Position numbers and translations under genes: made by a program. A stretch of 21,983 nucleotides of DNA from JAYZAP01 sp964645285 (GTDB taxonomy: Bacteria; Pseudomonadota; Alphaproteobacteria; JAAXGF01), in assembly GCA_964645285.1 (NCBI GenBank), contig CAZYDR010000062.1:1-21983 (forward strand), read 5' to 3'. A model generated the notes under the pieces. That model worked only from the letters and a program-made list of their open reading frames with translations. It made no database searches and was not told the DNA's origin. Below are positions 7,008 to 14,458 of this stretch, piece by piece (position 1 is the first letter of the stretch; the number at the start of each line of letters is the position of its first letter).

Positions 7008-7832
7008 ATGCCCAATACCCCCATTGATTGGATCGATTCTCGATTACGAAAGCAATTCATGGCGACCAACGCCCGCAGTACATCGTCTTCGGACCTTCCC
7101 AGCGCCGTGCCGGCGCCGGGCGTGTCCCAAGTGCCCAACGCCATAATGCCCATGTGCGCGGCATGCGAAATTCGTGAGTTCACGTTCTGCTCGGCACTCC
7201 ATGACGAAGAGCTGGGCCACCTCCAGGCGATCGTGCGCCAGGTCCGCATGGCGCCCCAGCAGCTGTTGTTCCAGGAGGGCGACGACGCAGGCAACGTCTA
7301 CAACATCCTCGGCGGCATTCTGAAACTCTACAAACTACTGCCCGACGGCCGCCGGCAGATTACCGGCTTCGTCCATCAGGGTGATTTTCTCGGTATCGCC
7401 GCCAGCGGCACCTATTCCTACAGCGCCGAAGCGGTCACCGATGTTGCCCTGTGCCGGTTTCCCCGGCGTCAGCTTTATCTGTTGTTCGACCGCTTTCCCA
7501 AGCTTGAAGGACGGTTGCTCGGCATCGCCACCGACGAGTTGACCGCCGCCCAGGATCAGATGCTGCTGCTTGGCCGCAAGACGGCGGCAGAGAAGCTGGC
7601 GTCATTCCTGTTGGCCTTGGGCAATCGCATGAACGGTGAAGGCGGCGAGGACAAGCCGATCCCCGTACCTATGACCCGTGGCGACGTGGCTGATTACCTG
7701 GGCCTTACGGTCGAGACCGTAAGCCGCACGCTCAGTCGCCTCAAGAAATCGGGGTTGATCGAAATTTCCGAAGCCCACCGCATTACAATTACGCAGCTTG
7801 ACGCGTTGCAGGACATCGCCGAGGGCTTCTAG
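7008..7832 (+). CDS. FNR/AadR-type oxygen-responsive transcription regulator
   Basis: A 274-residue Crp/Fnr-superfamily regulator. The N-terminal C50-x2-C53-x7-C61 (MCAACEIREFTFC) plus C149 (VALCRF) supply the four Cys expected of an oxygen-labile [4Fe-4S] cluster, as in FNR, FnrL and AadR. Residues about 62-170 form the cyclic-nucleotide-binding-like beta barrel (LFQEGDDAGNVYNILGG, GDFLGI). The C-terminal winged helix includes the recognition helix with ETVSR at 236-240, matching the E-x2-SR that reads TTGAT half-sites. It probably switches anaerobic or low-oxygen genes. ATG 7008 or ATG 7059 could be the start; the Cys cluster is retained either way. The SDR gene starts 25 bases after its stop. 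Confidence 0.9.
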   Translation: MPNTPIDWIDSRLRKQFMATNARSTSSSDLPSAVPAPGVSQVPNAIMPMCAACEIREFTFCSALHDEELGHLQAIVRQVRMAPQQLLFQEGDDAGNVYNILGGILKLYKLLPDGRRQITGFVHQGDFLGIAASGTYSYSAEAVTDVALCRFPRRQLYLLFDRFPKLEGRLLGIATDELTAAQDQMLLLGRKTAAEKLASFLLALGNRMNGEGGEDKPIPVPMTRGDVADYLGLTVETVSRTLSRLKKSGLIEISEAHRITITQLDALQDIAEGF

Positions 7833-7857
7833 TGTGGTGAACCAGAGGAGAGAGGTG

Positions 7858-8553
7858 ATGCCTGCCATCCTGATTACCGGCGCCAATCGCGGCCTCGGGC
7901 TGACTTTCGTCAAACAATACGCCGCCCATGGTTGGCGCATCTTCGCCTGCTGCCGAAATCGTGACGATGCCGGCACCCTTGGCGCGGTCGCCGGGGCAGC
8001 CGGTGACACCGTGTCGGTCCACGCCCTGGACATTACCGACAGCGCCTCGGTTGCGGCCCTGGCCGACGAATTGTCCGACCAGTCCATCGACGTGCTGCTT
8101 AACAACGCCGGCGCCTATCTCGACAAGGGTGTCGCCTTCGGCGCCGCCGATTTCGCCGCCTGGGAGCAGACCTTCCGCATCAACACCCTGGGGCCCATGC
8201 GCATGGCCGAGGCGTTCGTCGGCCATGTGGCGCGGAGCGAGCGCAAGCAGATCGTCTGCATTTCCAGCAAAATGGGCAGCCAGGCGGACAACACCAGTGG
8301 CGGCGCCTATGCTTATCGGGCATCGAAGGCGGCGCTCAACGCCGTGGTCCGCAGCCTCGCCGCTGACCTCAAGGACCAAGGCATTACCGCCGTGGTGTTT
8401 CATCCCGGCTGGGTCTCAACCGACATGGGCGGCGACGCCGCCCCGGTCACGCCGGCGGCCAGCGTCCATGGTCTGAGGGAAGCCATTGAAGGTTTGAGTC
8501 CGGCGGATTCAGGTCGCTTCCTCAATTACGACGGTAGCGAAATTCCCTGGTAG
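7858..8553 (+). CDS. Short-chain dehydrogenase/reductase (SDR)
   Basis: A 231-residue classical SDR. It has the Rossmann nucleotide loop TGANRGLG at residues 7-14, NNAG at 82-85, the catalytic Ser region CISSKMGS at 134-141, and the Tyr-x3-Lys pair Y153/K157 (YRASK). PGWVSTDMGG near residue 180-190 is the typical post-catalytic segment. It lacks extra domains and resembles CsgA-type or carbonyl-reductase-like SDRs. The substrate is unknown. ATG 7858 is preferred because gaggagagagg lies directly before it; the frame is open further upstream but overlaps the FNR-type gene. It is followed by a terminator hairpin facing the convergent lipoprotein gene. Confidence 0.88.
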   Translation: MPAILITGANRGLGLTFVKQYAAHGWRIFACCRNRDDAGTLGAVAGAAGDTVSVHALDITDSASVAALADELSDQSIDVLLNNAGAYLDKGVAFGAADFAAWEQTFRINTLGPMRMAEAFVGHVARSERKQIVCISSKMGSQADNTSGGAYAYRASKAALNAVVRSLAADLKDQGITAVVFHPGWVSTDMGGDAAPVTPAASVHGLREAIEGLSPADSGRFLNYDGSEIPW

Positions 8554-8568
8554 GCGCCAAATGAAAGA

Positions 8569-8586
8569 GGCTCCGAAAACGGAGCC
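8569..8586. terminator. Hairpin between convergent genes
   Basis: ggctccg (8569-8575), loop aaaa, cggagcc (8580-8586): a perfect 7-bp GC-rich stem with a tetraloop. It lies 15 bases after the SDR stop and 26 bases after the stop of the minus-strand lipoprotein gene. On the minus strand it is followed by a T-rich stretch (tctttcattt), so it suits termination of the leftward transcript best and may also serve the rightward one. Confidence 0.7.
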
Positions 8587-8612
8587 CCTTAATCATTTCG
8601 ATAACCGACAAC

Positions 8613-9824
8613 TTAGCGCACGAAGATGTGGACCTCGTTGGTCTGCACCGCGCTGCTGGTCGCCGTCGACAGGGTCACCCGGTCACCGGACAGTCCCATA
8701 TCGGTCAGCGAGCGGAACACCTGCTCCGCATTACGCTTGGATTCGTTAGTGTTAAGCGCCACCTGAGCCGGTGTGCCCGAATTGGGGGCGACGGCGATGA
8801 CATCAAAATTGGCCATGGGCACCCGATCAAGCGCCTGGGACAGAGCGCTATAGAGCGCCTGCTGGTAGGGCACATCGGGCCGGTCAAAGCGGATCACCAC
8901 CAAAGGCTGGCGATTAGCATTCATACCCAGACTGGCAGCGGACTGAACCGCCGAGGTCTGCGTTGCCACCGCGGCGGCGAACGCCTGTGAAGCCAGCGGC
9001 GGGCCGAACATCTCGCCGTTCTTGACCGCCAGGGACAAGGCGGTGAGGTTGCGCCGCTCGTTATTGACGTAAGCAGTCTGGCGCGAAATCGTTCCGTGGA
9101 TCTCGTTCAGCAGACGGTCGATCAGCACCACCGTACGATTAACCTCGTCCTCGATGAGGGCGAGCTGGCGATGATCTTCCTCGACCGCGCCGGAAAGCCC
9201 ATAGGCCGCGCTGATCGACTCCACCAGATAGGCCGACATCGCCGATTGACCGGCGATATCGTTGGCCAGGGTGTTGAGCGCAGCGATGTCCGTGAGAATG
9301 CGGTCGAGTTCGCTCTGGGCCGTATTCCACTGGCTGACCAGCACCGGGTTACCCGGCGTGGTGCTGATTTGCAGGCGGGCGCTGATCGCCGCGACAATGG
9401 CGTAATAGCGTTGGGCGTTCTGCTCGGACACCAGGCGCAATTGCTGGAACCGGGCATTGCCATTGCCAATCGCCGATTTGAGCGACTGCAGCTCATTGGC
9501 ATGCTGGCCGACCTTGGCCCCGACAAAGGTACCGGTGGCACCAATCGGCTGCGTCGACGCCGCCGCATAACTGGGCGCGGCCAACGAGCCTGAATACTGC
9601 GGTACCGTTGATGGCGGTGGCGACAATGTTGGTTGTAACTGTTGCTCGGACGGCGATGGCCCGACGACGATACGCTCGCTCGTCTGATCGGACGGCTCGT
9701 CGCCGGTCAACATCGGCCACAAACCATCATTAACGAAGTTGCACCCCCCCAAAAGGAACACACCCCCAAGCACCGCAACGCTTATCTTCTGGCGTCCCAT
9801 GCGTTCGACCCACTCGCTCATCAT
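8613..9824 (-). CDS. Putative outer-membrane lipoprotein with OmpA-like C-terminus
   Basis: A 403-residue protein with an N-terminal lipoprotein signal: KISVAVLGGVFLLGGC, lipobox Cys at residue 28, Asn at +2 favouring the outer membrane. A Pro/Ser/Gln-rich linker (about 45-95) leads to a long helical region (about 105-290; QSELDRILTDIAALNTLAND, DEVNRTVVLIDRLLNEI) suited to coiled coils. The last 110 residues (LVVIRFDRPDVPYQQALYSA, then NTNESKRNAEQVFRSLTDMG, then NEVHIFVR) recall an OmpA/MotB-type peptidoglycan-contact fold, but the canonical Asp and Arg anchor residues are not obvious. Starts at 9824 or 9800 both give a usable signal peptide. No named family is recognised. It may tether the outer membrane to the cell wall. 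Confidence 0.7.
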   Translation of the reverse strand: MMSEWVERMGRQKISVAVLGGVFLLGGCNFVNDGLWPMLTGDEPSDQTSERIVVGPSPSEQQLQPTLSPPPSTVPQYSGSLAAPSYAAASTQPIGATGTFVGAKVGQHANELQSLKSAIGNGNARFQQLRLVSEQNAQRYYAIVAAISARLQISTTPGNPVLVSQWNTAQSELDRILTDIAALNTLANDIAGQSAMSAYLVESISAAYGLSGAVEEDHRQLALIEDEVNRTVVLIDRLLNEIHGTISRQTAYVNNERRNLTALSLAVKNGEMFGPPLASQAFAAAVATQTSAVQSAASLGMNANRQPLVVIRFDRPDVPYQQALYSALSQALDRVPMANFDVIAVAPNSGTPAQVALNTNESKRNAEQVFRSLTDMGLSGDRVTLSTATSSAVQTNEVHIFVR

Positions 9825-10047
9825 TGATAACGCACCAAACCGCGTTTGCGCGCCAGCGCACCAACCGCGGTGTCACGCGGCACTCTTCCCACGGAAAACC
9901 GTCAGCATTAACCGTTTCCCGAATTCGGTGCCGAGTGTACTCAAAGGGTTAGGGGTCTACAAGCCCGATCTGGAGGCGCCGATTCGGCGGCGATAACAAT
10001 GGCGGAAAAGCTTGCGCCAAGCAGCGGGGATGAGTAGGTTCCCCCCT
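9825..10047. other. Intergenic; nothing recognised
   Basis: Between the lipoprotein start and the hairpin before tRNA-Arg. It must contain the lipoprotein promoter and the tRNA promoter, but I see no clear -35/-10 pair that I would commit to. No small gene is supported. Confidence 0.4.
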
Positions 10048-10069
10048 GCGTTGGCCACCGGGCCAACGC
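10048..10069. other. Perfect hairpin directly upstream of tRNA-Arg
   Basis: gcgttggcc (10048-10056), loop accg, ggccaacgc (10061-10069): a 9-bp perfect stem ending four bases before the mature 5' end of the tRNA. No T-run on either strand. It could form part of the tRNA precursor leader seen by RNase P or be a protein-binding palindrome. Confidence 0.6.
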
Positions 10070-10073
10070 CCAC

Positions 10074-10150
10074 GCGCCCGTAGCTCAGCTGGATAGAGCA
10101 CCAGACTACGAATCTGGGGGTCGGGAGTTCGAATCTTCCCGGGCGCGCCA
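10074..10150 (+). tRNA. tRNA-Arg (anticodon ACG)
   Basis: A 77-base cloverleaf: acceptor gcgcccg/cgggcgc, D-arm from tagctcagctggatagagca, anticodon stem ccaga/tctgg around the loop ctacgaa, and T-arm with gttcgaatc. The discriminator is G at 10147 and CCA is encoded at 10148-10150. ACG would be edited to ICG and read CGU, CGC and CGA. Confidence 0.97.
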
Positions 10151-10329
10151 TTCTCCTTCAATGCCACATACAGCCCGAACCAAGGCGGGCAAATCACGCC
10201 CCTGGGCGCCGTGATCGTGGAATCGTGCGATTTACCGTCAATTCACCGGCTCCTCTGGTTGCTCCGCACCGCAATCACCCCTACCGTGTTGTAGCTTTCT
10301 CGGCGATTTTCTTTTGAGAGACCCGCGTT

Positions 10330-12417
10330 TTGATCTCCCATTATCTTTCTCCCCTCATGGCACCCCGTTCGATTGCCCTGGTCGGGGCTTCGGCGCGGGA
10401 AGGCGCCTTCGGCAATGGCATGATCCACTCCTGCCTGACGGCCGATTACGAGGGCGATGTCTTTCTCGTCAATCCGTGCTACGACGAAATTGAGGGCCTG
10501 GCCTGCTATCCGACCATCGGCGACATTCCCCAGACCGTGGACCTGGCCGTGCTCTGCGTCGCCAATGAGCGCCTTGAAGCCACCCTTGGCGACGCCATTG
10601 CCAGCGGCACCGGCGCGGCCGCCATCTTCGCCAGTTGTTATATGGACGAGACCGATGACGGTCCGGTGCTCACCGAGCGGCTGACCGCCATGGCCTTTAA
10701 TGCCGCCATGCCGATTTGCGGCGGCAACTCCATGGGCTTCTACAACACCGCCTCGCGGACCCATGTAAGCATCGGCAACCGCGACCGCTGGCCGGACGGC
10801 GACGTCGCCATGATCAGTCAGTCGGGCTCGGTGGCCATCGCCATGACCGCCATCGCCGGGCGGATCAACTGGAACATGCTGGTGTCGTCGGGCCAGGAGT
10901 TGACGGTGACCGCCGCCGACTATCTCGACTACGCCCTGGAAATGCTCTCGACCCGCGCGGTTGGCGCCTTCCTCGAGACCGTGCGCGACCCGGCGGGATT
11001 CACCGCCGCCCTGGAGAAGGCGGCGGCGCGCGACATTCCTGTGGTCATCGTCAAGGTCGGACGAACCGAGGTCAGCGCCAAGTTCGCCGCCACCCATTCC
11101 GGCGCCATTGCCGGCAGCGACGCCGCCTACGAAGCGGTGTTTGATCGCTACAGCGTCTTGCGCGTCGATGACATGGACGAACTTATAGCCACCCTGCAAC
11201 TGGTCAGCCGGTCGCGCCGGGCCGGGCCGGGCGGTCTCGCGTCGATCCACGATTCCGGCGGCGAGCGCGAACTGCTGGCCGATATCGCCGACAGCGTCGA
11301 TCTACCGTTGGCCGATATTTCCGACACCACCAAGGCCCGCCTGGCCGAGCGCCTGGAATACGGCCTCGAGCCGGGCAATCCGCTCGACGCCTGGGGCACC
11401 GGCAACGATTACGAGGGCATCTTCCGCCATTGCTTCGAAGCCCTGGCCGAGGACCCGGATACCGCGGTCGCCTTGTGGGTCGCCGATATCGACGACCGCT
11501 CGCCGACCCACGAGGTCTATTGCAACGCCGCCCTCGACATCGCCGACCGCTTCGACAAACCCGTGGCCGTGGCATCCCTGGCGAGCAACACCGAGAACCG
11601 GGCCCTGACCCAGCGCATGAGCACCACCGAGGTACCGGTGCTCAAGGGCGGCCGACCGGCCATGGTGGCGGTGCGCCGCCTGCTCGACATGCGCGACTTC
11701 CGCGACCGGAGCACTAGCCCGCCGCCACTGCCCCCCGCTGACGCCATCGTTGAGCGTTGGCGCCGGCGCCTGACCAACGGCGGCGCCCTGGGCGAGGCCG
11801 AGGGCCTCGACCTGCTCGGTGATTTTGGCATCGCTGTAACCCCGACCCTGGTCATCGAGAGCCGGGAGGCAACTATGGAGGCAGCCGCCGCGCTAGGCTA
11901 TCCGGCGGCGCTCAAGACCGCCATGGCTGACATCCTGCATAAGTCCGACGTTGGCGGCGTTGCCCTCGACCTTGGCGACGAAACCGCCGTGGCCGCCGCC
12001 TATGACGATATCGCCGGGCGTCTTGGCCCGCGCTGCCTGGTCGCGCCCATGGCCTCCAAGGGGATCGAATTGGCCCTCGGTATTATCATTGACGAACAGT
12101 TCGGGCCCATGGTCATGGCCGGCGCCGGCGGCGCCCTGGTCGAACATTTCGACGACAGCCGCTGCGCCCTGGCGCCCTTCGGCGAAGCCGAGGCCCACCG
12201 CCTGCTCGACAGCCTCAAACTGCGCCGCCTACTCGACGGCGCGCGCGGCGTGGCGCCCGTAGACACTGACGCTCTGGCGGCAACCATCGCTAATCTATCC
12301 GTACTTGCGGCCTGTCTCGCCGACGTCCTCGGTGAGCTCGACGCAAATCCTGTCATCGCCGGTCCGAACGGCTGCATCGCTGTTGATGCTCTGGTCGTGC
12401 CTGTTTCGAATCCGTAA
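10330..12417 (+). CDS. ADP-forming acyl-CoA synthetase (acetate-CoA ligase family)
   Basis: A 695-residue single-chain NDP-forming acyl-CoA ligase. It makes or uses acyl-CoA through a phospho-His intermediate. Order: CoA-binding Rossmann domain (residues 8-130; MAPRSIALVGASAREG), succinyl-CoA-ligase-like domains (about 150-450) with ISQSGSVA and the catalytic His H256 in ATHSGAIAGSD, then a C-terminal ATP-grasp domain (about 470-690) with LHKSDVGGV near 537-543 and GELDANPV near the end. The TTG at 10330 is preferred because gagag precedes it and the family usually has about ten residues before APRSIALVG; the alternative is ATG 10357. It is the first gene of a tight operon with the crotonase 18 bases downstream. 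The true acyl substrate is unknown. Confidence 0.88.
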   Translation: MISHYLSPLMAPRSIALVGASAREGAFGNGMIHSCLTADYEGDVFLVNPCYDEIEGLACYPTIGDIPQTVDLAVLCVANERLEATLGDAIASGTGAAAIFASCYMDETDDGPVLTERLTAMAFNAAMPICGGNSMGFYNTASRTHVSIGNRDRWPDGDVAMISQSGSVAIAMTAIAGRINWNMLVSSGQELTVTAADYLDYALEMLSTRAVGAFLETVRDPAGFTAALEKAAARDIPVVIVKVGRTEVSAKFAATHSGAIAGSDAAYEAVFDRYSVLRVDDMDELIATLQLVSRSRRAGPGGLASIHDSGGERELLADIADSVDLPLADISDTTKARLAERLEYGLEPGNPLDAWGTGNDYEGIFRHCFEALAEDPDTAVALWVADIDDRSPTHEVYCNAALDIADRFDKPVAVASLASNTENRALTQRMSTTEVPVLKGGRPAMVAVRRLLDMRDFRDRSTSPPPLPPADAIVERWRRRLTNGGALGEAEGLDLLGDFGIAVTPTLVIESREATMEAAAALGYPAALKTAMADILHKSDVGGVALDLGDETAVAAAYDDIAGRLGPRCLVAPMASKGIELALGIIIDEQFGPMVMAGAGGALVEHFDDSRCALAPFGEAEAHRLLDSLKLRRLLDGARGVAPVDTDALAATIANLSVLAACLADVLGELDANPVIAGPNGCIAVDALVVPVSNP

Positions 12418-12435
12418 CCCGAGAGGAGATAACCC

Positions 12436-13251
12436 ATGTGGGAAACCATCGAATATAAGAAGGACTGCGCTGTCGCGACCATCACGCTCAATCGCCCCAA
12501 GGCAATGAACGCAATGAATTTCAAGATGATGGACGAGTTGCCCAAGGCCTTGAAAGACGCCGAGAACGACCGCGACATCAACGTCATCGTGCTGAACCAC
12601 AACGGCCCCCATTTCGGCGCCGGCTATGACCTCAAGGAGAGCTGGAGTTCGGTCTATAAGGGCGACGACGCCGTTCTCGGCGCGCGCAACATGCTGCAAT
12701 ACTGCGTCGACTACGAATTCGCGCCGTGGAACTGCACCAAGCCGGTCATCGCCATGGTGCGCGGCTATTGCCTGGCCGGCAGTTGCGAGCTGGCGATGAT
12801 GTGCTGCGTCACCTTCGCCTCCGACAACGCCCAGTTCGGCGAGCCCGAGATCCGCTTCTCGACGGCGCCGCCGGCCATGATCATGCCGTGGATCATCGGT
12901 CTCAAGAAGTCCCGCGAAATCCTCTACACCGGCGACTACCTGAGCGCCGAGGAAGCCCGCGAGTGCGGCATGGTCAACCGGGTCTTCGCTGACGACAAGC
13001 TGGAGAAAGAGACCTATCGCTACGCCCGGCGCGCTGCGTCGATTTCACAGGAAGGGCTACGCACCACCAAGGCGGCGATCAACCGGGGCGCCGAAATCGC
13101 CGGGCTGCGCAACGCCATCGACGTGGGCATCGATCAGGGCGCCATGCTCGACTCAACCCCCACCGAGGTCTACGTCACCTTCAACCGGATCACCAAGGAG
13201 GAAGGCCTCTCCTCCGCCATCCGCTGGCGTGAAACCCAGTTCGAGGAGTAG
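12436..13251 (+). CDS. Enoyl-CoA hydratase/isomerase (crotonase family)
   Basis: A 271-residue crotonase-fold protein acting on an acyl-CoA thioester. The N-terminal ATITLNRPKAMNAMN is typical. The oxyanion-hole loops are HFGAGYDL (59-66) and CLAGSCEL (112-119). Catalytic-type acids are E118 in GSCEL and E138 in FGEPEI, the positions of the two Glu of true hydratases. A long C-terminal helix region follows. A strong ribosome binding site (gagaggag) precedes ATG 12436. Being directly downstream of an acyl-CoA synthetase, it probably acts on the CoA ester that enzyme makes. Hydratase, isomerase or dehydratase direction cannot be told. Confidence 0.9.
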   Translation: MWETIEYKKDCAVATITLNRPKAMNAMNFKMMDELPKALKDAENDRDINVIVLNHNGPHFGAGYDLKESWSSVYKGDDAVLGARNMLQYCVDYEFAPWNCTKPVIAMVRGYCLAGSCELAMMCCVTFASDNAQFGEPEIRFSTAPPAMIMPWIIGLKKSREILYTGDYLSAEEARECGMVNRVFADDKLEKETYRYARRAASISQEGLRTTKAAINRGAEIAGLRNAIDVGIDQGAMLDSTPTEVYVTFNRITKEEGLSSAIRWRETQFEE

Positions 13252-13262
13252 CGCGAGACATC

Positions 13263-13475
13263 ATGACCAAGACCACGTTCGGCGCGTCGGCCTATGGCGG
13301 TGATGGCTGGTCGGCGCGCACTGCGTCCCTAAGAGACGAAATCGGCGGGCTGTGGATCGCCTGCGGTATCGACAACGAGTGGGCGAGCTTGCGCGCGGTG
13401 CTGCTCCACCGGCCCGGCGACGAGGTCGCGGCCTCGGCCAATGATCCGGACGCGGTGCATCGCGACCCGGCCTGA
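13263..13475 (+). pseudogene. N-terminal stub of amidinotransferase/arginine-deiminase-family gene
   Basis: A 70-codon frame whose segment NEWASLRAVLLHRPGDEV matches the N-terminal block of the guanidine-group-modifying family (arginine deiminase, dimethylargininase, amidinotransferase; consensus like NEW-PLRAVLLHRPG-E). The following DPDAVHRDPA also fits. A TGA then ends it, and the next gene starts 19 bases later. About 200 residues including the catalytic Cys and His are missing, so the enzyme is inactive. It looks like a deletion between this gene and its neighbour. The stub keeps tight operon spacing, 11 bases after the crotonase stop. No other home for the C-terminus is seen in the window. 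Confidence 0.65.
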
Positions 13476-13494
13476 TATCCAAGGAACCGTGACA

Positions 13495-13989
13495 ATGGAA
13501 GATGAGTATTCCGTAGAATTCCTGTTGGACATAGCCCGCCGGACCGTCGAGGCGGCCGGCACCGCGTCCCTGGTCACCCTGGATGAGACTGGCGCGCCGT
13601 CGTCGCGGTCAATTGCCGCCTTCGCCCCGGACGACGATTTCGCCCGCTTCGTCATCGGCTCCAACCTTGAGTCGCGCAAGGTCGATCATATCGAGCGCGA
13701 CCCCCGGGTCCTGCTGACCTATCTGGATGGCGCCAATCGCGGCTATCTCACGGTAGTGGCGAAGGCCCACATCGAACGGGACGCGGCCGAGCGAACCATC
13801 TATTGGGTGGACCGCTTCAGCGCGTTTTTTCCGGGCGGCCCGGAATCCGACGAGTATCAGTTGATGATCGTTATTCCCGAACGCCTCGAACTCAGGAGCT
13901 TCGGCCTGAAAATCGCCGATACGCCGACCCGCTGGAGCCCGGTAATGCTGGAACGGGACGACGCTGGCGCCTGGGTGCAAACCAACTAA
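13495..13989 (+). CDS. Pyridoxamine 5'-phosphate oxidase-like flavoprotein
   Basis: A 164-residue split-barrel protein of the PNPOx-like superfamily. GTASLVTLDETGAPSSRSI near the N-terminus and ARFVIGSNLESRKVDHIE then VLLTYLDGANRGYLTVVAKA fit the FMN/F420-binding barrel. The ending (LRSFGLKIADTPTRWSP) resembles general-stress-protein-26-type members, which bind flavin. ATG 13495 has aagga just upstream. It lies in the operon with the acyl-CoA synthetase and crotonase. The substrate is unknown; a reductase or oxidase role on a small ring compound is possible. Confidence 0.8.
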   Translation: MEDEYSVEFLLDIARRTVEAAGTASLVTLDETGAPSSRSIAAFAPDDDFARFVIGSNLESRKVDHIERDPRVLLTYLDGANRGYLTVVAKAHIERDAAERTIYWVDRFSAFFPGGPESDEYQLMIVIPERLELRSFGLKIADTPTRWSPVMLERDDAGAWVQTN

Positions 13990-13999
13990 GGAGGCCTTC

Positions 14000-14458
14000 A
14001 TGGCCGACCACAGCATTGAGTTTCTCGACCACCTGTCGGCGGACATCGACGTCAAGGTGCAACGTGGCCACGTCAATGACGAAGCCGGCCACGGCATTGT
14101 CTGCGATTACAAGCCGTTCTCGTTGGTCATTCGGAGCGCCGCCGGAGACGCCATCGGCGTTCTCAGCGCCTATACCGCCTTCGCCGAAATCTATGTGGAC
14201 GACATCTGGGTCGATCCCTGCCATCGCGGGATCGGCCTTGGGCGCAAGCTCCTGACGGCGCTGGAAGACCACTACAAAGACAAGGGCTACAACAACATCA
14301 ACTTGGTCACCAGCCAGTTTCAGGCGGTCGGATTCTATGAAAAATGCGGCTATGAGGTGGAGTTTGTCCGGACCAACAAGCAACACCCGAAATTGACCAA
14401 AACCTTCTTCGTCAAATTTTTTCCGGGTAGCCCACAGACCAAGGGCGTTTTGGATTAG
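14000..14458 (+). CDS. GNAT-family N-acetyltransferase
   Basis: A 152-residue single-domain GNAT enzyme that moves an acetyl group from acetyl-CoA to an amine. Motif A is present: IYVDDIWVDPCHRGIGLGRKLL (about 72-93), with the R-G-I-G-L-G pyrophosphate loop, then the helix LTALEDHYKDKGY. The C-terminal AVGFYEKCGYEVE (about 112-124) is the motif B strand-helix. A very good ribosome binding site (aaggagg) precedes ATG 14000, ten bases after the PNPOx-like stop, so it is the last gene of the operon. Its stop overlaps the end of the convergent Rieske gene by four bases. The substrate is unknown. Confidence 0.88.
   Translation: MADHSIEFLDHLSADIDVKVQRGHVNDEAGHGIVCDYKPFSLVIRSAAGDAIGVLSAYTAFAEIYVDDIWVDPCHRGIGLGRKLLTALEDHYKDKGYNNINLVTSQFQAVGFYEKCGYEVEFVRTNKQHPKLTKTFFVKFFPGSPQTKGVLD

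Noticed and set aside
9949..10197. Minus-strand frame reading GKIRTPDPQIRSLVLYPAELRA
   Set aside because: It is the antisense of the tRNA-Arg gene. This peptide pattern is a well-known artefact of translating tRNA complements.
10243..11250. 335-codon minus-strand frame
   Set aside because: It lies opposite the acyl-CoA synthetase gene, which has clear family motifs. Long antisense frames are expected in GC-rich coding DNA.
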